Of a stretch of DNA of 64,000 bases, positions 6,663-15,296 are shown piece by piece (within the stretch, counting starts at the first letter, position 1; each line of letters begins with the position of its first letter). The stretch is from Rhodovulum visakhapatnamense (GTDB lineage: Bacteria > Pseudomonadota > Alphaproteobacteria > Rhodobacterales > Rhodobacteraceae). The position numbers were made by a program, and so were the translations under genes. The DNA lies in assembly GCF_004365965.1 (NCBI RefSeq), contig NZ_SOEB01000017.1, positions 24,139 to 88,138 on the forward strand. Reading direction: 5' to 3'. The notes beneath the pieces are model-generated. The model saw only the letters and a list, made by a program, of their open reading frames with translations. It ran no database searches and was not told the DNA's origin.

Positions 6663-8858
6663 ATGGCGCGTAAGAAGAGCGAATTCGGACCGAACCTCGG
6701 AAGTATCCTTCAGGGCGCCCCGGCGGCGCTGGTCCGGCAGTTTCTCGCCAGCTTCAAACGGCCCGACGACACTCTTCTCGCTCCGCCGGAAATCACTGAG
6801 GTCACGCCCGATGATCAAGGCAAGGCAGCGCTGAGTTCGTACCTGCGTTCGGAGGACAAGGAAATCATCGGGCTACTTGAAGGCATCGCTGGCGCTCTGC
6901 TCGACATGGGCCAGGACAAGGGAGCGACCTCACTCGAAACGGTTGCGGGCCAACGGCTGCAGAATGTCGACTACGACCAGTATGAGTCCCAGCCTGACCT
7001 GCTGTGCAAGAGCATCTGGATGCGCACGGTCTTCCCGATGCACTTCCACGACGCCCAGAGCTTCTATGCCGCGCGGCGATATCGAGAACGGCGGACGTAC
7101 TACACATGCTGCGAAGTGGACTTCGACCACGCTTCTGTTGCCGACACAGACGGAATCCCTGACGAGAAGCTCTGTGACGCTGTTCAGGAAGCTCTAGGAC
7201 TGAAGGGCAAGGTCACCGCGTCCGTCCTCGAATTGCCCGAGACCGCCAACTATCCGCCGTCCTTCATGGTCGCCCTGCGCCATCCCGGGCCACTGTCGAG
7301 TATCGACAATCATCGCGAGGAAGGGGGCTGGACCGTCCATTACTACAGGCCCTCGCATGAGGCAGTCCTGATCTACACACCCCAGCTGAAGAAAATCGAG
7401 GTCGCGTCTGCCAGCAGCGACGTTCGCGAAAAGACCTCTAAGGTCTTCGCGGAGGTCGTTCTAGGGCGCCCGCCGTCGGCCAAGCCGTTGACCCGCCGGG
7501 AATTCAACCTCGAACGCTTCAGGTCTTCCTTCGATCTGGATTGTCCGGATCTCGACGACGTCGAGATCACGATGGCGGCGGTAGTCGAGGCCGAGGTCCG
7601 CCTCGGCTCGTGGGGCCGAAGGCTGAACATCAAGGTGACCATAAAAGACAAGATGGAGGACGTTGTCCAGAAATACGTCTCCAATTCAGCCAACCTGATC
7701 CGGAGTTTCGGCTTCACAAAAATCGCCATCGCAATTGGTTACACCCGTCGATCGGACGGAAAGGAGGGAACCTTCCGGGTCTCAATCTCGGATGGCAGCA
7801 GTTCTGACGTGCAGAGCATGCGCGATCCGTTCCTTCGGGACCTCGGGTTCCGACTGCTCGAACACTGGGGTATTACGCAGAACCTGCGGACGCTCACCGA
7901 TCAGGAACGGGCTCAGTGGTTCGGCTTTCTTCTGTCGCTGTACGACCTGCCCGACGACACTGTTGCCGGTGCGTTCTTCATCTCCGCGGGCGTCGATCCA
8001 GCGCGCCTGGTCAGTGCGAGATTGATTGCCCGCAAAGGGCGGCAGTTGATTGGGCTCGCCGAGGATGACGATGAGGTTGTCGAAGTTGAGCAGCAAACGG
8101 GTCCGGAGCCAGGGACGGTTCGACAAACCGGTTCCTTTGGAGAGGCAGACGGATTGCGCCTCGACACCAATGCCATCGAGTACGGGATCGATCGAGCATG
8201 GCTTGCCGAAACCATCCTCAAGGCGATAGCTGGCTCTCTCGGCATCAGTAACATCGAAACCATCAACGAGTTCCTCGTCTCGCTTGGGCCGATGGCACTG
8301 GGTGAGCGAAAGGTCCCGCTCTATCTCGCGCGTCGCCTCGCCGATCTGAAAGCCCGCGAGAGCGTCGAGACTGTGCTTCGGTCGCGGCATACGGCGGGTC
8401 CCGGTCTCGTACTCGCCGTTTCCGATGAGCCGCCGCAATTCCTCGGACCGAACGTCGTTATCGCGCTACGCGACCTTTTGCTAAACGACGGAAGCCTCGG
8501 CGATCTGGATCGAGAGGAAATGGCCCGGCGCTTCGAGGCAAACCGAACGCTGGCGACCTCCGCGCAAGTCGCTCAAGTTGTGCGGCACACGCCTCGCTCC
8601 GGGACGCTCATCATCCCTGGTCTCGAGCCGCTCACGCTCGACGGCGCGAACCAGATCCAACTCTTCGAAAGCCTTGTTGAAGCGGCAACCGATGGCACAG
8701 GCCAGCGGCTGACCAAGGTCCTGATGGACGGGATGGGGTCTGACAATCCCAGACAGCTGTTCTCTTCCGGCGCATGGGCGAAGGCGCATCCGACTTACAT
8801 CCGGCACGGCTCGAGCAATCGCTATTGGCGTCTCGGCGATGCGACCGACACTGCGTGA
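6663..8858 (+). CDS. Large protein of unknown function (731 aa)
   Basis: No family was recognised. The start ATG follows a good GAGGTGAG. Visible features: no signal peptide or membrane segment, mixed alpha/beta composition, a Cys-Cys pair near residue 150 (YYTCCEVDFDH), a central region rich in strand-like hydrophobics (VTIKDKMEDVVQKYV, IAIAIGYTRRSDGKEG), an acidic linker (GLAEDDDEVVEVEQQ) and a helical C-terminal third. It contains no Walker box or HNH motif that I can see. It stands alone, divergent from the recombinase operon, with an IS inserted two bases after its stop. The setting suggests a single-gene accessory function, possibly defence; this is context only. Confidence 0.75.
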   Translation: MARKKSEFGPNLGSILQGAPAALVRQFLASFKRPDDTLLAPPEITEVTPDDQGKAALSSYLRSEDKEIIGLLEGIAGALLDMGQDKGATSLETVAGQRLQNVDYDQYESQPDLLCKSIWMRTVFPMHFHDAQSFYAARRYRERRTYYTCCEVDFDHASVADTDGIPDEKLCDAVQEALGLKGKVTASVLELPETANYPPSFMVALRHPGPLSSIDNHREEGGWTVHYYRPSHEAVLIYTPQLKKIEVASASSDVREKTSKVFAEVVLGRPPSAKPLTRREFNLERFRSSFDLDCPDLDDVEITMAAVVEAEVRLGSWGRRLNIKVTIKDKMEDVVQKYVSNSANLIRSFGFTKIAIAIGYTRRSDGKEGTFRVSISDGSSSDVQSMRDPFLRDLGFRLLEHWGITQNLRTLTDQERAQWFGFLLSLYDLPDDTVAGAFFISAGVDPARLVSARLIARKGRQLIGLAEDDDEVVEVEQQTGPEPGTVRQTGSFGEADGLRLDTNAIEYGIDRAWLAETILKAIAGSLGISNIETINEFLVSLGPMALGERKVPLYLARRLADLKARESVETVLRSRHTAGPGLVLAVSDEPPQFLGPNVVIALRDLLLNDGSLGDLDREEMARRFEANRTLATSAQVAQVVRHTPRSGTLIIPGLEPLTLDGANQIQLFESLVEAATDGTGQRLTKVLMDGMGSDNPRQLFSSGAWAKAHPTYIRHGSSNRYWRLGDATDTA

Positions 8859-8864
8859 TCTAGC

Positions 8865-10228
8865 AGGGTGCTGAAGAAGTCCTGCCTCGACGCGGTTTGT
8901 GGAACGTGATTCACCCACCGCACGGTTGAGGCGGGGTTGGGCGATGCGCGGAACGGACAAGGCGACGGGGTCGCTGTTCAGCTATGTCGATCTTGAGGCG
9001 CGGATCCCGGCACGGCATCCGCTGCGCAAGATCCGGCAGGTGGTGAACGAGGCGCTGGCCAGCCTCGATCCCGAGTTCGAGTCGCTTTACACCGACTTCG
9101 GCCGTCCCTCGATCCCGCCGGAACGGCTGATCCGGGCGAGCTTGATCCAGATCCTGTTCTCGGTCCGCTCCGAGCGGCAGTTGATGGAGCAGATGCAGTA
9201 TAACCTGCTGTTCCGCTGGTTCGTGGGGCTGGGCGTCGACGATCCTGTGTGGGTCCCGACGGTGTTCAGCAAGAACCGGGACCGCCTTCTGACCACTGAC
9301 ATGTCGCGCAAGGTGATGGCGGCGATCCTGGCCCATCGCGAGGTCGCGCCGCTCCTGTCGGACGAGCACTTCTCGGTCGACGGCACGCTGATCAAGGCCT
9401 GGGCTTCCATGAAGAGCTTCCAGCCAAGGGCCGAGGGCGCGCCGCCCGACGACGAGGACCCCGGCGACCCGCCTTCGCGCGCCGCCGCCGACCATCCTCC
9501 CGTCGATACCAACCCGGAGACCGACCCGATGCCCCGCCCCAGCCGCCAGAACCGCAACGCCGAAGTCGACTTCCGGGGAGAGAAGCGCTCGAACGCGACC
9601 CACGCCTCGACCACGGATCCGGACGCCCGGCTCTACAAGAAATCGCCCGGCGCGGGCGCAGTGCTGTGCTTCATGGGCCATGCGCTGATGGAAAACCGGT
9701 CGGGCCTGATCGTGCAGGGCGACCTGACCCGGGCCGACGGCCATGCCGAACGGCGCGCCGCGCTCGACATGATCCATGCGCATTCACCGGGCTCGACACG
9801 GCAGCTGACGCTCGGGGCGGACAAGGCTTACGACAGCGCCGACTTCGTTCGCGACCTCCGGCGCGCCTGCGTCACGCCTCATGTCGCCCGGAAGGCGCGC
9901 CACTCCGCCATCGACGGTCGCACCACCCGACACGAGGGCTACACCCTGTCCCAGAAGCACCGGAAGCGGATCGAGGAGCCATTCGGCTGGGCCAAGACCG
10001 TCGGCGGCATGGCCCAGACCGTCTATCGCGGCATCGAACGGGTCCGATCCCGCTTCATCCTGACAATGGCCGCGGCGAACCTTGCTCGGCTGCCCCGATT
10101 GCTGGCCGCGTGAGGCCACACGCCGACATCGGGAGCCCATGGCGCATGGCGGGACACGCCCTGATCGAGAACCAAATGATCCGGAACGCAGGACAACGTT
10201 CCGACCACACGCCTATTTCAGCACCCTG
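8865..10228 (+). mobile_element. IS5-type insertion sequence, intact, with CTAG target duplication
   Basis: 1,364 bp bounded by perfect 12-bp inverted repeats CAGGGTGCTGAA (8865-8876) and TTCAGCACCCTG (10217-10228). CTAG flanks both ends (8861-8864 and 10229-10232), which fits the YTAR target of IS5-group elements. The single transposase gene is intact. The element landed just behind the 731-residue gene and in front of the prophage. Confidence 0.9.
8944..10113 (+). CDS. IS5-family transposase
   Basis: 389 residues from MRGTDKATGSLFSYVDLEARIP, the usual opening for this family. An N-terminal DUF772-type domain (RASLIQILFSVRSERQLMEQ, LLFRWFVGLG) leads to the DDE catalytic domain: first Asp in FSVDGTLIKAWAS, second in LGADKAYDSADFV, and the Glu near the end in HRKRIEEPFGWAKTVGG. 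A proline-rich insert (about residues 160-210) lies between the first two catalytic residues. An upstream in-frame ATG at 8899 adds 15 residues that are not family-like. It cuts and pastes the flanking IS ends. Confidence 0.9.
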   Translation: MRGTDKATGSLFSYVDLEARIPARHPLRKIRQVVNEALASLDPEFESLYTDFGRPSIPPERLIRASLIQILFSVRSERQLMEQMQYNLLFRWFVGLGVDDPVWVPTVFSKNRDRLLTTDMSRKVMAAILAHREVAPLLSDEHFSVDGTLIKAWASMKSFQPRAEGAPPDDEDPGDPPSRAAADHPPVDTNPETDPMPRPSRQNRNAEVDFRGEKRSNATHASTTDPDARLYKKSPGAGAVLCFMGHALMENRSGLIVQGDLTRADGHAERRAALDMIHAHSPGSTRQLTLGADKAYDSADFVRDLRRACVTPHVARKARHSAIDGRTTRHEGYTLSQKHRKRIEEPFGWAKTVGGMAQTVYRGIERVRSRFILTMAAANLARLPRLLAA

Positions 10229-10313
10229 CTAGAGTTCATCTAGGGTTTCGGGCGGGACGGTCTAACGAACCGCTGATTATTGGAAGGGCTCCATCGATCA
10301 GAGGAGCACCCCG

Positions 10314-10559
10314 ATGCCGACTCCCTTCGCCCCGCGCCAAGCAGCCTCGACGAGCTGGTCCGGCGCCGCGACGACCAAGCCCACCACCTCCAACTCGGAA
10401 TGGCGCTGCACGCGCTGTGACAAGCTGCTTGGCGTCTGCCGGGACGACCGCATGCACCTGCGCTTCGCGCGGGGGCACGAGTATCTCGTGGGCTTCCCGG
10501 TTCAGGCCACCTGCCGCGGCTGCGGCACGCTGAACCAAGCGACCGCGCCCGCGCGCTGA
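10314..10559 (+). CDS. Com-like zinc-finger protein
   Basis: 81 residues with a disordered N-terminus and a Com-type zinc finger: WRCTRCDKLLGV, then HLRFARG, then ATCRGCGTL, giving CxxC...CxxC with the typical CDKLL after the first pair. In phage Mu, Com binds mRNA and activates translation of the Mom DNA-modification gene. A DNA methyltransferase gene lies about 10 kb downstream in this prophage, not adjacent, so the target here is open. The start follows GAGGAG. It is the first recognisable phage gene after the IS. Confidence 0.65.
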   Translation: MPTPFAPRQAASTSWSGAATTKPTTSNSEWRCTRCDKLLGVCRDDRMHLRFARGHEYLVGFPVQATCRGCGTLNQATAPAR

Positions 10560-10658
10560 CGCGCGCATTCACCCACCCCCCTGAAATCGCAGAGACGCGC
10601 GACGTCCTGACCTGGCCACGAGAAGGCGCCGGACGCCTGGCCGCAAGGCAGGCGTCCG

Positions 10659-11375
10659 ATGTCCTTCGCGTGGCACGAGATCCGTGATCACCTCATGCAT
10701 TCATCCTCCAACCTCCACTTCCAGCGCAGTTTCGACGCCGTTCGGCGTGCGCAGGCCGCCCTCGCACCTTTCCGGGATCCGGCGGCCCTGCTGGATGGGC
10801 TGCACCGCACGCCCGGCGATCAGGGCCAGAAGAACGTGATCCTTTCCGCGCTTGTCGAGGCGGCGCAGGGCGACGGGCCGGCGGCCGACTGCGCGCTGAC
10901 GCTACTGTTGCTGGCGCTCTGGCCCGGCCTCGACGCCATTCGTCGCCGGTCGATCTGGCGCAGGCTCGGCACCGCCGACGAGGTCGCGTCCGACGTTCTG
11001 GCGCGCACCACCGAGGTGGTCCACGTGCTCGACCTGGGGCGCGTCAACTGGATTGCGGCCACGGTGCTGCGGAACGTCGAGCGCGACATGATCCGGGCGC
11101 GCAAGCGCGAATTGGCTCATGACAGGCTGCCGGACGAGCTCGAACCGCTGGTCCGCCGGACCAGCGAGCGAGATCCCGCGATCAGCGACGCCCGCCTCAA
11201 CGCAGAACTACGCAGTGTCATTGGCGACGATGCCCTGCTGGTGATCCGGGTGGCGATCGAGGGCTTTTCGCAGGCCGAGGTGGCCGTCGAACTCGGCCTC
11301 TCCGAGGCCGCCGCCCGCAAGCGGTATCAGCGCGCAATGCACAGGCTGCGCGACGCCCTCAAGGGAATTCCCTGA
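10659..11375 (+). CDS. Sigma-70-like regulator
   Basis: 238 residues. The C-terminal half carries a region-4-like HTH: DALLVIRVAIEGFSQAEVAVELGLSEAAARKRYQRAMHRLRDAL. The middle (DLGRVNWIAATVLRNVERDMIRARKRE) resembles region 2 of ECF-type sigma factors. The long N-terminal part is helical and not recognised. It may be a phage sigma factor or an activator of late genes. Two starts are possible, ATG 10659 or ATG 10695 (MHSSSNLHF); neither has a strong ribosome site. Confidence 0.6.
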   Translation: MSFAWHEIRDHLMHSSSNLHFQRSFDAVRRAQAALAPFRDPAALLDGLHRTPGDQGQKNVILSALVEAAQGDGPAADCALTLLLLALWPGLDAIRRRSIWRRLGTADEVASDVLARTTEVVHVLDLGRVNWIAATVLRNVERDMIRARKRELAHDRLPDELEPLVRRTSERDPAISDARLNAELRSVIGDDALLVIRVAIEGFSQAEVAVELGLSEAAARKRYQRAMHRLRDALKGIP

Positions 11376-11380
11376 GCCGA

Positions 11381-11413
11381 TGTCCCGATCCGGTCCCGCC
11401 GGCGGCTTTTCCC
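11381..11413 (+). repeat. Leader repeat copy A (TGTCCCGATCCGGTC...GGCTTTTCCC)
   Basis: A 33-base block shared with copy B at 12886-12918. Similarity continues weakly through the following bases up to CCTCCAAC-GAAAG before the next start codon. In both places it lies directly in front of a small phage gene, so it may be a phage promoter, an operator or a translated-RNA leader. Confidence 0.5.
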
Positions 11414-11460
11414 ATTCGAGCGCCGCCGAGCGCCTTCCCTCCAACCGAAAGCAGACACGC

Positions 11461-11655
11461 ATGAACCGCACTGCCGATCTGTCGCTCGAGGATTTCAGGC
11501 GTCTTCCGGGGCTCTATCGCCGCTGGGAGCTGACCGAGGTCTGCGAGCCCAACCGCAACTATCAGATCGAGGACGCCGGCGCCCATGCCGACGGGACGCC
11601 GCTCCTGGCGATCTACGTCGCCGAGCCCGCGCCCGACGTCCGCGAGGCCGCGTGA
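11461..11655 (+). CDS. Small phage protein, unknown
   Basis: 64 residues from MNRTADLSLEDFRRLPGLYRRWELTEVC. Short, acidic, with aromatic residues (LYRRWE, PNRNYQIEDAG) and a C-terminal beta-like stretch (LLAIYVAEPAPD). No family was recognised. It lies behind leader repeat A and before another small gene in the early phage block. The start MNRTAD was chosen because the leader repeat occupies the upstream part of the longer reading. Confidence 0.55.
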   Translation: MNRTADLSLEDFRRLPGLYRRWELTEVCEPNRNYQIEDAGAHADGTPLLAIYVAEPAPDVREAA

Positions 11656-11693
11656 TGCGCCTCCTCGATCACATCAGCCCACGGAGAACCGCC

Positions 11694-11990
11694 ATGCCGG
11701 ACCAGCCGGACGCCATCACTCGTCTTCGCAAGGTGAACTACGCCCTCGAAGATCTCCCCGAAACCATCTCCCTCCCGCAGCGTCCCGGAGACGAACCGCG
11801 CGAGCCGCTGTTGGTCGTCGAGGCGACCGTCGACGAGATCGCCTTCGCGATCGTGGAAGCGGAGCGCGAGAGCACGGCCGCCTACCGCCGCGCCGACGCG
11901 CTGAAGCGCCTCTACAAGCTCGCCCGCGAGGCGGGGTACATCGGCGCAGATCGCGCCGCCGCGGCGGTGATGAAGAAGGAGGGCCAGTGA
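11694..11990 (+). CDS. Small phage protein, unknown
   Basis: 98 residues, MPDQPDAITRLRKVNYALEDLPE onward, acidic and mostly helical; the second half (TVDEIAFAIVEAERESTAAYRRADALKRLYKLAREAG) is a likely amphipathic helix pair. Its stop overlaps the start of the ATPase gene (TGATG), so it is probably co-translated with the Sak4-type recombination gene. No function is recognised. Confidence 0.6.
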   Translation: MPDQPDAITRLRKVNYALEDLPETISLPQRPGDEPREPLLVVEATVDEIAFAIVEAERESTAAYRRADALKRLYKLAREAGYIGADRAAAAVMKKEGQ

Positions 11991-12865
11991 TGGCCCTTCC
12001 CATCATCGGCGCCGACGAACGGCTCGCGCAGCGCAAGGGCATCAAGGGCGTCATCTTCGGCCGGTCCGGCATCGGCAAGACCAGCCTGCTCTGGACGCTG
12101 AACGCCTCGACCACGCTCTTCCTCGACCTCGAAGCCGGGGATCTGGCGGTCGAGGGGCTGGAGATCGACACGCTCCGGCCCCGCACATGGAAGGAATGCC
12201 GCGATTTTGCAGTGTTCATCGGCGGGCCGAACCCGGCGCTGCGCGAGGACCAGCCTTACAGCCAGGCGCATTTCGACGAGGTCTGCGGGCGCTACGGCGA
12301 TCCGGCGGTGATCGGCAAATACGAGACCGTCTTCATCGACTCGATCACCGTGGCCGGGCGGCTCTGCTTCCAGTGGTGCCGCGGGCAGCCCGAGGCGTTC
12401 TCCGAGAAGACCGGCAAGCCCGACATCCGCGGCGCCTACGGTCTGCATGGCCGCGAGATGATCGGCTGGCTGACCCATTTGCAGCACACGCGCGGCAAGC
12501 ATGTCTGGTTCGTGGGCATCCTCGACGAGCGGCTCGACGACTTCAACCGCAAGGTCTTCCAGCCGCAGATCGACGGCTCGAAGACCGGGCTCGAACTGCC
12601 GGGCATCGTGGATCAGGTCATCACCATGGCCGACATCGCCGATGCCAACGGCCAACCGCAGCGCGCCTTCGTCTGCCAGACGCTGAACCCCTGGAGCTAT
12701 CCGGCCAAGGACCGCTCGGGCCGCCTCGATATGGTCGAGGCCCCGCATCTCGGCCGGCTGATGGAGAAGATCCAGCGCCCCGCGGCGCCTGCCTCCGAAC
12801 GCCTGACCTGGCCGCCGGTGACGTCGGCCGATCCCGCGCCCGCTGAGGAGCCCGGCCATGGCTGA
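11990..12865 (+). CDS. Sak4-type phage RecA-like ATPase (AAA_24)
   Basis: 291 residues. Walker A is FGRSGIGKTSLLW near residue 26; a Walker B-like strand YETVFIDSITV is near residue 110; HVWFVGILDERLDD follows. This is the small RecA-core ATPase found in many phages as the single-strand annealing protein Sak4, which works with a phage SSB. An SSB-like gene follows at 12967 and a Cas4-like nuclease at 15704, the usual set. The start overlaps the upstream stop (TGATG). Confidence 0.8.
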   Translation: MALPIIGADERLAQRKGIKGVIFGRSGIGKTSLLWTLNASTTLFLDLEAGDLAVEGLEIDTLRPRTWKECRDFAVFIGGPNPALREDQPYSQAHFDEVCGRYGDPAVIGKYETVFIDSITVAGRLCFQWCRGQPEAFSEKTGKPDIRGAYGLHGREMIGWLTHLQHTRGKHVWFVGILDERLDDFNRKVFQPQIDGSKTGLELPGIVDQVITMADIADANGQPQRAFVCQTLNPWSYPAKDRSGRLDMVEAPHLGRLMEKIQRPAAPASERLTWPPVTSADPAPAEEPGHG

Positions 12866-12885
12866 GCGCCTCTCGCCATTCCCGG

Positions 12886-12918
12886 TGTCCCGATCCGGTC
12901 GCCGGGGTGGCTTTTCCC
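12886..12918 (+). repeat. Leader repeat copy B
   Basis: Second copy of the block at 11381-11413 (TGTCCCGATCCGGTC, then CGG-rich bases and GGCTTTTCCC). It lies in the 101-base gap between the ATPase gene and the SSB-like gene and ends about 50 bases before the start codon, as copy A does. Confidence 0.5.
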
Positions 12919-12966
12919 CTCTGACGCCGCTGCGCGTCCCATCCTCCAACTGAAAGGAGCCGCGCA

Positions 12967-13590
12967 ATGTCCGGACCCTGGAACGACTTCAACTCCGCCC
13001 AATCCAACACCAACGTCATCCCCAAGGGCACGCTCGCCAAGGTGCGCCTGACGCTCCGCCCCGGCGGCTTCGACGACCCCTCGCAGGGCTGGACCGGCGG
13101 CTGGGCGCGCCGCGCCGCCACCGGCGCCGTCTATCTCGACGCCGAATACACGGTGCTCGAGGGGCCCTATGCCCGGCGCAAGGTCTGGTCGCTGATCGGC
13201 CTCTACAGCCCGAAGGGCCCGGACTGGGCGAACATGGGGCGCGGCCTGATCCGTGGCATCCTCAACTCGGCGCGCGGCGTGTCCGACAAGGACAACTCGC
13301 CCGAGGCGCAGGCCCGCCGCCGGATCAACGGGTTCGGCGATCTCGACGGGGTCGAGTTCGTCGCCCGCATCGACATCGGCACCGACACCAACGGCGAGGA
13401 CAAGAACGAGATCCGCGCTGCCGTCACGCCCGACCATCGCGACTACGCCGCGCTGATGGGCACGGTGGCGCCGCAGGTCTCCGCCGCCCCGGCGCAGGGC
13501 CACGCCCCGCAGCAGCCCACAACGGCCACCCAGCCCAGCCAGCCCGCGTCCGCCCCCGGCAACGCCGGTCGGCCGAGCTGGGCGCAGTAA
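12967..13590 (+). CDS. Probable phage single-strand DNA-binding protein (DUF669-like)
   Basis: 207 residues. The core (about 1-150) has beta-strand patterns such as AKVRLTLRP, GAVYLDAEYTVLEGPYARRKVW and GVEFVARIDIGTD. The tail (about 155-207) is disordered and rich in Gln, Pro and Ala and ends in a short aromatic tip (RPSWAQ), as SSB tails often do. It sits directly behind the Sak4-type ATPase, where phages of this type encode their SSB. The start has AAAGGAG at the right distance. The assignment rests on context plus general pattern. Confidence 0.6.
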   Translation: MSGPWNDFNSAQSNTNVIPKGTLAKVRLTLRPGGFDDPSQGWTGGWARRAATGAVYLDAEYTVLEGPYARRKVWSLIGLYSPKGPDWANMGRGLIRGILNSARGVSDKDNSPEAQARRRINGFGDLDGVEFVARIDIGTDTNGEDKNEIRAAVTPDHRDYAALMGTVAPQVSAAPAQGHAPQQPTTATQPSQPASAPGNAGRPSWAQ

Positions 13591-13604
13591 GGGGGAGACC
13601 GGCC

Positions 13605-15293
13605 ATGCGCCTGCGCCCCCGCCAGAAGACCTTCGTCGAGCGCAGCGTGGCTGCGCTCGCTTCCCGCGGCAACACTCTGGGCGTGGCGCCCACCGGCGCG
13701 GGCAAGACCATCATGCTTTCGGCGGTCACCGGCGAGATGATCGGCGACGGCGCGAAGGCCTGTGTGCTCGCCCATCGCGACGAGCTGACGGCGCAGAACC
13801 GCGCCAAGTTCCAGCGCGTGGTGCCGGGCGTCGCCACCTCGGTCATCGACGCCACGGAGAAGTCGTGGGGCGGCCAGGTCGCCTTCGCCATGGTGCCGAC
13901 GCTGGCGCGGGCCTCGAACCTCGCCGACATGCCGCTCCTCGACCTGCTGGTCGTCGACGAGGCGCACCATGCCGTCGCCGACAGTTATCGCCGGATCATC
14001 GACCGGGTGCGTGAGGCCAATCCCGACGCCCGGATCTTCGGGGTCACGGCGACGCCGAACAGGGGCGACAAGAAAGGCCTGCGCGAGGTCTTCGACAACG
14101 TGGCCGATCAGGTGCGCCTCGGTGAGTTGATCGCCTCCGGCCACCTGGTGCCGCCGCGCACATTCGTCATCGACGTGGGCGTACAGGACGAGCTGCGCTC
14201 GGTCCGCAAGACCATGTCGGATTTCGACATGGCGGAAGTGGCGGGCATCATGGACCGCGCCCCCGTCACCGACGAGGTGATCCGGCACTGGAAGGAAAAG
14301 GCGGACGACCGGCAGACCGTGGTGTTCTGCTCCACCGTCGCGCACGCCGAACACGTCACCGACGCCTTCCGGGCAGCTGGCGTTTCCGCCGCGCTGATCC
14401 ACGGCGATCTGGCGGCCGAGACCCGCAAGGCGATCCTCGCCGACTACGCCGCTGGGGACATCCGCGTCGTGGTCAACGTGGCGGTGCTGACCGAAGGCTG
14501 GGACCATCCGCCCACCTCCTGCGTCGTGCTGCTGCGGCCCAGCTCCTACAAGTCCACCATGATCCAGATGGTCGGGCGGGGCCTGCGCACCGTCGATCCC
14601 GAGGAACATCCCGGCATCGTCAAGACCGACTGCGTCGTGCTGGATTTCGGCACCTCCAGCCTGATCCACGGCACGCTGGAGCAGGACGTCGATCTCGACG
14701 GCAAGACCGAAGCTGGAGAGGCGCCGACGAAGACCTGTCCGGCCTGCGAGGCGGAGATCCCGCTGGCCGCCACCGAATGCCCGCTCTGCGGCGAGGCGTT
14801 CCCGCGCGAGGATCTGGATGCGGGCGAAGGCGGGGACGCCGCGCCGCTCTCGGGCTTCATGATGACCGAGATCGACCTGCTGAAGCGCTCCAGCTTCGCG
14901 TGGGTCGACCTCTACGGCACGGACGACGCGCTGATGGCCACGGGCTTCGCAGCCTGGGGCGGCATCTTCTGGCTGGACGGGGCCTGGTACGCCATCGGCG
15001 GCGCGAAGGGCGAACGCCCCCACCTGTTGGGCGTCGGCGAGCGCACCGTCTGCCTCGCGCAGGCCGACGACTGGCTGAACACGCACGAGACCGACGAGAG
15101 CGCCTTCAAGACCCGCTCCTGGCTGCGCCAGCCGCCGACCGAGAAGCAGCTGCAGTACCTGCCGCCCGAGTGCCGCCACGACTTCGGCCTGACGCGCTAC
15201 CGCGCCTCCGCGCTGATGACCTTCGGCTTCAACAAGCGCGCCATCCGCCAGCTGATCGACACGGCGGCCTCTCCCGAACGGAGGGCGGCATGA
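13605..15293 (+). CDS. SF2 DEAD/DEAH-box helicase with zinc ribbon
   Basis: 562 residues. The N-lobe has Q-like LRPRQKTFVE, Walker A APTGAGKTIM, DEAH box VVDEAHHAV and motif III VTATPNR. The C-lobe has VVFCSTVAHAEHV, VNVAVLTEGWDHP and the arginine motif QMVGRGLRT. A zinc ribbon (CPACEAEIPLAATECPLCGEAF) near residue 380 precedes a C-terminal domain with several aromatic strands. This is the phage-type helicase of the replication/recombination block. It starts 15 bases after the SSB-like gene and is followed closely by the next gene. Confidence 0.9.
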   Translation: MRLRPRQKTFVERSVAALASRGNTLGVAPTGAGKTIMLSAVTGEMIGDGAKACVLAHRDELTAQNRAKFQRVVPGVATSVIDATEKSWGGQVAFAMVPTLARASNLADMPLLDLLVVDEAHHAVADSYRRIIDRVREANPDARIFGVTATPNRGDKKGLREVFDNVADQVRLGELIASGHLVPPRTFVIDVGVQDELRSVRKTMSDFDMAEVAGIMDRAPVTDEVIRHWKEKADDRQTVVFCSTVAHAEHVTDAFRAAGVSAALIHGDLAAETRKAILADYAAGDIRVVVNVAVLTEGWDHPPTSCVVLLRPSSYKSTMIQMVGRGLRTVDPEEHPGIVKTDCVVLDFGTSSLIHGTLEQDVDLDGKTEAGEAPTKTCPACEAEIPLAATECPLCGEAFPREDLDAGEGGDAAPLSGFMMTEIDLLKRSSFAWVDLYGTDDALMATGFAAWGGIFWLDGAWYAIGGAKGERPHLLGVGERTVCLAQADDWLNTHETDESAFKTRSWLRQPPTEKQLQYLPPECRHDFGLTRYRASALMTFGFNKRAIRQLIDTAASPERRAA

Positions 15294-15296
15294 CCC

